DNA of 32,446 nucleotides from Acinetobacter lwoffii. GTDB lineage: Bacteria > Pseudomonadota > Gammaproteobacteria > Pseudomonadales > Moraxellaceae. The position numbers and the translations under genes are program-made. Position 1 is the stretch's first letter, and every line of letters begins with the position of its first letter. The notes below the pieces were generated by a model. The model was not told where the DNA came from and did not search any database. It was given only the letters and a program-made list of their open reading frames with translations. The stretch is from positions 1-32,446 of the forward strand of contig SPVA01000044.1 of NCBI GenBank assembly GCA_013530545.1. The letters are read 5' to 3'. Positions 27,898 through 32,446 of the stretch are shown here, piece by piece.

Positions 27898-27919
27898 CAT
27901 AATATTAGGGTGAATCACG

Positions 27920-29647
27920 TTGGAACTTCTATCTGGTGGTGAAATGCTTGTTCGCGCATTAGCGGACGAAGGCGTTGAACATGTTTTTGGATACCCAGGC
28001 GGCGCAGTTCTTCATATTTATGATGCGCTATTTCAACAAGACAGAATCAATCATTATCTCGTACGTCACGAACAGGCTGCCGGTCACATGGCCGATGCTT
28101 ACTCACGCGTGACAGGCAAGACCGGTGTTGTGCTAGTGACTTCAGGTCCGGGTGCAACCAACACGGTAACGCCAATTGCAACGGCCTATATGGACTCAAT
28201 CCCGATGGTGATTTTGTCAGGTCAGGTTGCGAGTCATCTGATTGGTGAAGATGCATTTCAGGAAACCGATATGGTCGGTATTTCACGTCCTATCGTGAAA
28301 CATAGCTTCCAGGTGCGTCATGCCAGCGAAATTCCTGCGATTATCAAGAAAGCCTTCTATATTGCGTCTTCAGGTCGTCCAGGTCCTGTAGTGATTGATA
28401 TTCCAAAGGATGCGACCAATCCTGCAGAGAAATTTGCTTACGAATACCCAGAAAAAGTGAAGATGCGTTCGTATCAGCCACCGTTCCGTGGTCACTCAGG
28501 TCAAATTCGTAAAGCGATTGAAGAACTGATCCATGCTAAACGCCCAGTTATTTACTCAGGCGGTGGTGTGGTTCAAGGCAATGCTTCAGCACAATTGACA
28601 GAGCTTGCGCATCTATTGGGTTATCCAGTGACCAATACCTTGATGGGTCTTGGCGCATTCCCGGGTGATGATGAACAGTTCATCGGTATGTTGGGTATGC
28701 ACGGTACTTATGAAGCTAACATGACCATGCACAATGCAGATGTAATTCTGTGTGTGGGTGCGCGTTTCGATGACCGTGTGACCAACAATCCTGCAAAATT
28801 CTGTCCAAATGCTAAAGTCATTCATATAGATATCGACCCAGCGACAATCTCAAAAACCATTATGGCGCACATTCCAATTGTCGGTGCTGTAGAGCCTGTA
28901 CTGAATGAGATGTTGAACCAGTTGAAACAGCTTAATGTTTCTAAGCCAAATCCTGAAGCGATTGCGGCATGGTGGAAACAGATCAATGAATGGCGCAAGG
29001 TTCATGGCGGTCGTTTTGAAGCGGGTGTTGATGGCGTGATGAAGCCACAACAAGTGGTTCAGGCATTGGATAAAGTGACCAATGGCGAAGCGATCATTAC
29101 TTCTGATGTCGGTCAGCATCAGATGTTTGGTGCGATGTATTACAAATACAAACGTCCACGTCAATGGATCAACTCAGGTGGTCTAGGCACCATGGGTGTA
29201 GGCTTGCCGTATGCAATGGCTGCGAAGCTTGCATACCCGGAACAGCAAGTGGTGTGTATCACCGGTGAAGCATCGATTCAGATGTGTATCCAGGAACTGT
29301 CGACCTGTAAGCAATATGGCCTGAATGTAAAAATCCTGTGCCTGAATAACCAGTCTTTAGGGATGGTGAAGCAGTGGCAAGATATGAACTATGAAGGACG
29401 TCATTCAAGTTCTTATGTAGATTCATTGCCTGATTTTGCCAAACTGATGGAAGCCTATGGTCATGTCGGTATTCAGATTAATCATGCCGATGAGCTAGAG
29501 TCGAAGCTTGCAGAAGCGATGGCGATTAACGACAAGTGCGTATTTATTAACGTTATGGTAGATCGTACCGAGCACGTTTACCCGATGTTGATTGCGGGTC
29601 AGTCGATGCAGGATATGTGGTTGGCTAAAGGGGAGCGCACGAAATGA
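27920..29647 (+). CDS. ilvI: Acetolactate synthase large subunit
   Basis: A 575-residue ThDP enzyme that joins pyruvate units (or pyruvate and 2-ketobutyrate) in the first common step of Val, Leu and Ile synthesis. Glu51 in [15 protein letters not shown] is the ThDP-activating glutamate, and the FAD-binding middle domain follows. The ThDP/Mg motif, usually GDG, reads GEA at 449-451 with NN at 476-477. The start is TTG 27920, supported by AGGGTG nine bases upstream and by the family N-terminus [14 protein letters not shown]. It overlaps ilvH by four bases (ATGA), giving coupled translation of the two subunits. Confidence 0.96.
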   Translation: MELLSGGEMLVRALADEGVEHVFGYPGGAVLHIYDALFQQDRINHYLVRHEQAAGHMADAYSRVTGKTGVVLVTSGPGATNTVTPIATAYMDSIPMVILSGQVASHLIGEDAFQETDMVGISRPIVKHSFQVRHASEIPAIIKKAFYIASSGRPGPVVIDIPKDATNPAEKFAYEYPEKVKMRSYQPPFRGHSGQIRKAIEELIHAKRPVIYSGGGVVQGNASAQLTELAHLLGYPVTNTLMGLGAFPGDDEQFIGMLGMHGTYEANMTMHNADVILCVGARFDDRVTNNPAKFCPNAKVIHIDIDPATISKTIMAHIPIVGAVEPVLNEMLNQLKQLNVSKPNPEAIAAWWKQINEWRKVHGGRFEAGVDGVMKPQQVVQALDKVTNGEAIITSDVGQHQMFGAMYYKYKRPRQWINSGGLGTMGVGLPYAMAAKLAYPEQQVVCITGEASIQMCIQELSTCKQYGLNVKILCLNNQSLGMVKQWQDMNYEGRHSSSYVDSLPDFAKLMEAYGHVGIQINHADELESKLAEAMAINDKCVFINVMVDRTEHVYPMLIAGQSMQDMWLAKGERTK

Positions 29648-30135
29648 GACATATTATCTCTGTACTCGTAGAAAACGAATCAGGCGCGCTTTCCCGTTTA
29701 GTGGGTTTGTTCTCACAGCGTGGCTACAATATCGAAACATTGAATGTTGCTCCGACTGAAGATCCAACGCTTTCACGTTTGACATTGACCACTTATGGTG
29801 ATGATCACAAGATTGAGCAAATTACCAAACAGCTTAACAAGTTGGTTGAAGTGGTGAAAGTGGTTGACCTGTCTGAAGGTGCACATATTGAGCGTGAATT
29901 GATGCTGATTAAAGTCAAAGCATTGGGTTCATCGCGTGACGAAATCAAACGTACGGCAGATATTTTCCGTGGTCAGATTGTCGATGTAACCCCAACGACC
30001 TATACCATTCAAATCGCGGGTACCACTGAAAAAGTGGATGCGTTTATTGATGCACTTGCAGAACACACGATTTTAGAAGTGGTTCGTTCAGGTGTATCAG
30101 GTATCGCACGCGGCGAAAAAGTACTCACCATCTAA
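29644..30135 (+). CDS. ilvH: Acetolactate synthase small (regulatory) subunit
   Basis: A 163-residue regulatory subunit. The N-terminal ACT domain (about 4-77) shows [29 protein letters not shown] and binds valine for feedback inhibition; the C-terminal part stabilises the catalytic dimer. Length equals E. coli IlvH (163). Its start overlaps the end of ilvI, and a hairpin separates it from ilvC. Confidence 0.97.
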   Translation: MRHIISVLVENESGALSRLVGLFSQRGYNIETLNVAPTEDPTLSRLTLTTYGDDHKIEQITKQLNKLVEVVKVVDLSEGAHIERELMLIKVKALGSSRDEIKRTADIFRGQIVDVTPTTYTIQIAGTTEKVDAFIDALAEHTILEVVRSGVSGIARGEKVLTI

Positions 30136-30169
30136 TTTAAATATTTCCTCATCCTAATAAGAAGGGGGT

Positions 30170-30204
30170 ATCAGGCAATGTAAATACAAGGGTCATTGCC
30201 TGAT
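30170..30204 (+). promoter_or_regulatory. Stable hairpin between ilvH and ilvC
   Basis: ATCAGGCAATG (30170-30180) and CATTGCCTGAT (30194-30204) form a perfect 11-bp stem around a 13-base loop. There is no T tract, so it is more likely an mRNA stability or processing element, or an operator, than a terminator. It lies 35 bases before the ilvC start. Confidence 0.55.
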
Positions 30205-30227
30205 TTAAACAGACAAACAAGCATTAA

Positions 30228-31256
<1,029 letters not shown>

Positions 31257-31283
31257 TTTCTCGAATCAATTGATTTGAATGCG

Positions 31284-31312
31284 AAAACCCACTTAATTTG
31301 AGTGGGTTTTTT
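31284..31312 (+). terminator. Rho-independent terminator after ilvC
   Basis: AAAACCCACT (31284-31293), loop TAATTTG, AGTGGGTTTT with a further T run. First of two consecutive hairpins after ilvC. Confidence 0.92.
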
Positions 31313-31333
31313 ATTTCTATGTTTGCGTACCTT

Positions 31334-31366
31334 AAAAAATGGGAAAGCAGTGCTTTCCCATTTTTT
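31334..31366. terminator. Second, bidirectional terminator after ilvC
   Basis: AAAAAATGGGAAAGCA (31334-31349) is the exact inverse of TGCTTTCCCATTTTTT (31351-31366), one base apart. It separates the ilv operon from the accessory gene at the right end. Confidence 0.9.
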
Positions 31367-31433
31367 CATATTTTGGATTCAAACAAAATCGTTGATAAAT
31401 AGAAAAACTAATCTCTTAATTGGCTGATTTTTA

Positions 31434-31442
31434 TGCTATAAA
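31434..31442 (+). promoter_or_regulatory. Extended -10 promoter candidate for the DUF2971 gene
   Basis: TGCTATAAA is an extended -10 element 38 bases before the ATG at 31481. A TTGATA at 31392-31397 is too far away to be its -35 box. Confidence 0.35.
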
Positions 31443-31445
31443 AGT

Positions 31446-31466
31446 CCTGCGAAAGCGGGGTTTTTT
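31446..31466 (+). terminator. Small hairpin with T run in the DUF2971 leader
   Basis: CCTGC, GAAA tetraloop, GCGGG, then six Ts. The stem is short (five pairs with one G-T), but the layout is that of a terminator placed between the presumed promoter and the gene. It could attenuate this gene or be the end of an older transcript. Confidence 0.4.
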
Positions 31467-31480
31467 ATTGGATAAGAATA

Positions 31481-32330
31481 ATGATTTTATATAAATATGT
31501 TGGCTTTGATGCTGGTTTAAAAATATTAGAAACAAGTGCTTTAGGCTTTTCTTTGACGCGCGATTTTAATGATCCATTTGAGGTGACGGCTTTAGCTTTA
31601 ATGGGGGAAACGGTAAATGTTGGTGTAGAAACGCAAGCTGTAAGAAGTCGGTTTATCAATAAATATGCAGTATTGTCTTTAACTCGAGCCCCCTTACTTA
31701 AATCCTTTAATGTGGTCTCATTATGCAGATAGTCATAAAGGAATGGTGATCGGGATTGATACAGAGAAGGCAGGTTTAGAAAGTTTTGAAAATTATACGA
31801 TACCTGCTCAGAGAGGAGAGATAATTTATGTGAATACAGTGCTACAACATATTAATTCAATAGATGCCGTGCAATTAATGCAAATTGGAAGTAAGCATCA
31901 TATATGGTGGAAATCTCATGAGAGATTACTAAAACATGCTGTTCTTTATAAGCAATTATGTTGGGCGTATGAAGAGGAGGTTAGGGTAGTGAAATGTTTG
32001 GGGAGTGAGGAATACCATTCTTATCATTCAAAGGAAGATAAGAGATTTGAGTTGGATGGAGAGCAGTGGGAAAGAAAATATATTGGTTCAAGAAGTATAT
32101 TCTTAAAAAGCATCCCATCAGATGCATTTGTTGAGATATATCTTGGGGAAAATAGTTATCGTGATCAAAGAAGGAAGTATGATAATTTAATCGATGGTTA
32201 TAAAGTTCCTAAAATTTTACAGTTAAAAGAATTTAGTCGGAATAATAATATTGAATTATTCACTGTTTTAGTTGATACAGAAACATGGTCTTTAAAAAGA
32301 AAAATTATTAATTCAGTTGATTTAGATTAG
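31481..32330 (+). pseudogene. DUF2971-family gene, broken by a frameshift
   Basis: The first frame (31481-31732) starts MILYKYVGFDAGLKILE and carries FNDPFE and LSLTRAP, then runs into non-family residues and stops. The second frame (usable from about 31701) continues as NPLMWSHYADSHKGMVIGID, the core DUF2971 motif, then CWAYEEEVRVVK. Removing one A from the AAA at 31700-31702 joins them as LTRAPLLNPLMWSHYAD, so a single extra base explains the break. Length when joined is about 280 residues, normal for the family. DUF2971 proteins have unknown function and are often found in accessory regions. The TAG stop (32328-32330) is made of the IS target TA plus the first G of the IS, so the natural C-terminus may be altered. 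A sequencing error at the frameshift cannot be excluded. Confidence 0.8.
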
Positions 32331-32446
32331 GGTGTGTTGACACTTTTAGCTTAAAAAAATAGCGAAGTAGTAAAATCAAATCGCCAAACCCAATTTTACT
32401 ATTCGCTATGCCTCGTACCATGCTGACAGATCAACACTGGCAAAAG
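32330..32446 (+). mobile_element. End of an IS5-like insertion sequence (right, partial)
   Basis: The tip GGGTGTGTTGACA starts at 32330 directly after TA (32328-32329). The sequence to 32444 is an exact inverted copy of the left end of the window. Transposase reads outward, off the window. Whether this is the same kind of element inserted at a second site, or an assembly end, cannot be decided from the window. Confidence 0.8.
32408..32446 (+). CDS. IS transposase, N-terminal fragment (cut by window edge)
   Basis: Thirteen codons, MPRTMLTDQHWQK, from ATG 32408. Same start as the fragment at the left edge. The catalytic part is outside the window. Confidence 0.7.
   Translation, partial: MPRTMLTDQHWQK

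Larger units (their letters stand above)
27234..27919. other. AT-rich intergenic region upstream of ilvI
   Basis: 686 bases without a convincing gene. The left half (27273-27540) is extremely AT-rich, with short open frames on both strands that lack ribosome sites. The right half holds possible regulation of ilvI: a TTGACT at 27608-27613, two small dyads (27709-27731 and 27738-27763), a T run near 27798-27804, an extended -10 at 27835-27843 and a hairpin at 27867-27897. Confidence 0.6.

Noticed and set aside
27863..27941. Short frame starting MKHCKCLPF that overlaps the ilvI start
   Set aside because: No ribosome site and no enrichment in branched-chain residues; it is explained by the hairpin sequence.

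Overview
The window looks like a draft contig from a gammaproteobacterium of the Moraxellaceae, most likely Acinetobacter. The reasons are the gene content and order (leuS-lptE-holA, rhodanese-grxC-secB, ilvI-ilvH-ilvC with a TTG-started ilvI, orn next to rsgA), the moderate-to-low GC, and the protein sequences I recognise. Both ends run into the same IS5-like insertion sequence in opposite orientation. Positions 1-117 are an exact inverted copy of 32328-32444, so the window probably stops where an assembler could not resolve a multicopy IS.

The left part, about 118-5640, is visibly AT-rich accessory DNA. It carries a class II Fic protein (364-1368), then a tight same-strand block: a PP2C-type Ser/Thr phosphatase, a 66-residue winged-helix protein that resembles an isolated FtsK gamma domain, a McrB-like AAA+ GTPase and a McrC-like PD-(D/E)xK nuclease. 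The last four look like one operon (gaps of 21 and 23 bases, then abutting genes). This is the best candidate for an undescribed system: a McrBC-type restriction or defence module with its own phosphatase and a small DNA-binding adaptor. The McrB-like protein has no N-terminal DNA-reading domain that I recognise.

From 5794 to 31256 the window is mostly core chromosome. In order it holds prfC; two paralogous DUF3298-like lipoproteins with a TatD-family hydrolase; fabI; the minus-strand group rhodanese-grxC-secB; rsgA divergent from orn; a small membrane protein; tcdA; a Sel1-repeat protein; and a minus-strand macA-macB-outer-membrane-lipoprotein efflux operon with a possible Fur box upstream. 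It continues with holA, lptE and leuS on the minus strand, a DUF4124 protein, a 686-base AT-rich gap, and the branched-chain amino acid operon ilvI-ilvH-ilvC, which has hairpins before ilvI and before ilvC. Convincing factor-independent terminators separate most units.

The right end (about 31370-32330) returns to AT-rich accessory sequence. It holds a DUF2971-family gene broken by a one-base frameshift, whose stop codon is completed by the first base of the right-hand IS. No rRNA, tRNA, CRISPR array, integrase or phage genes were seen.
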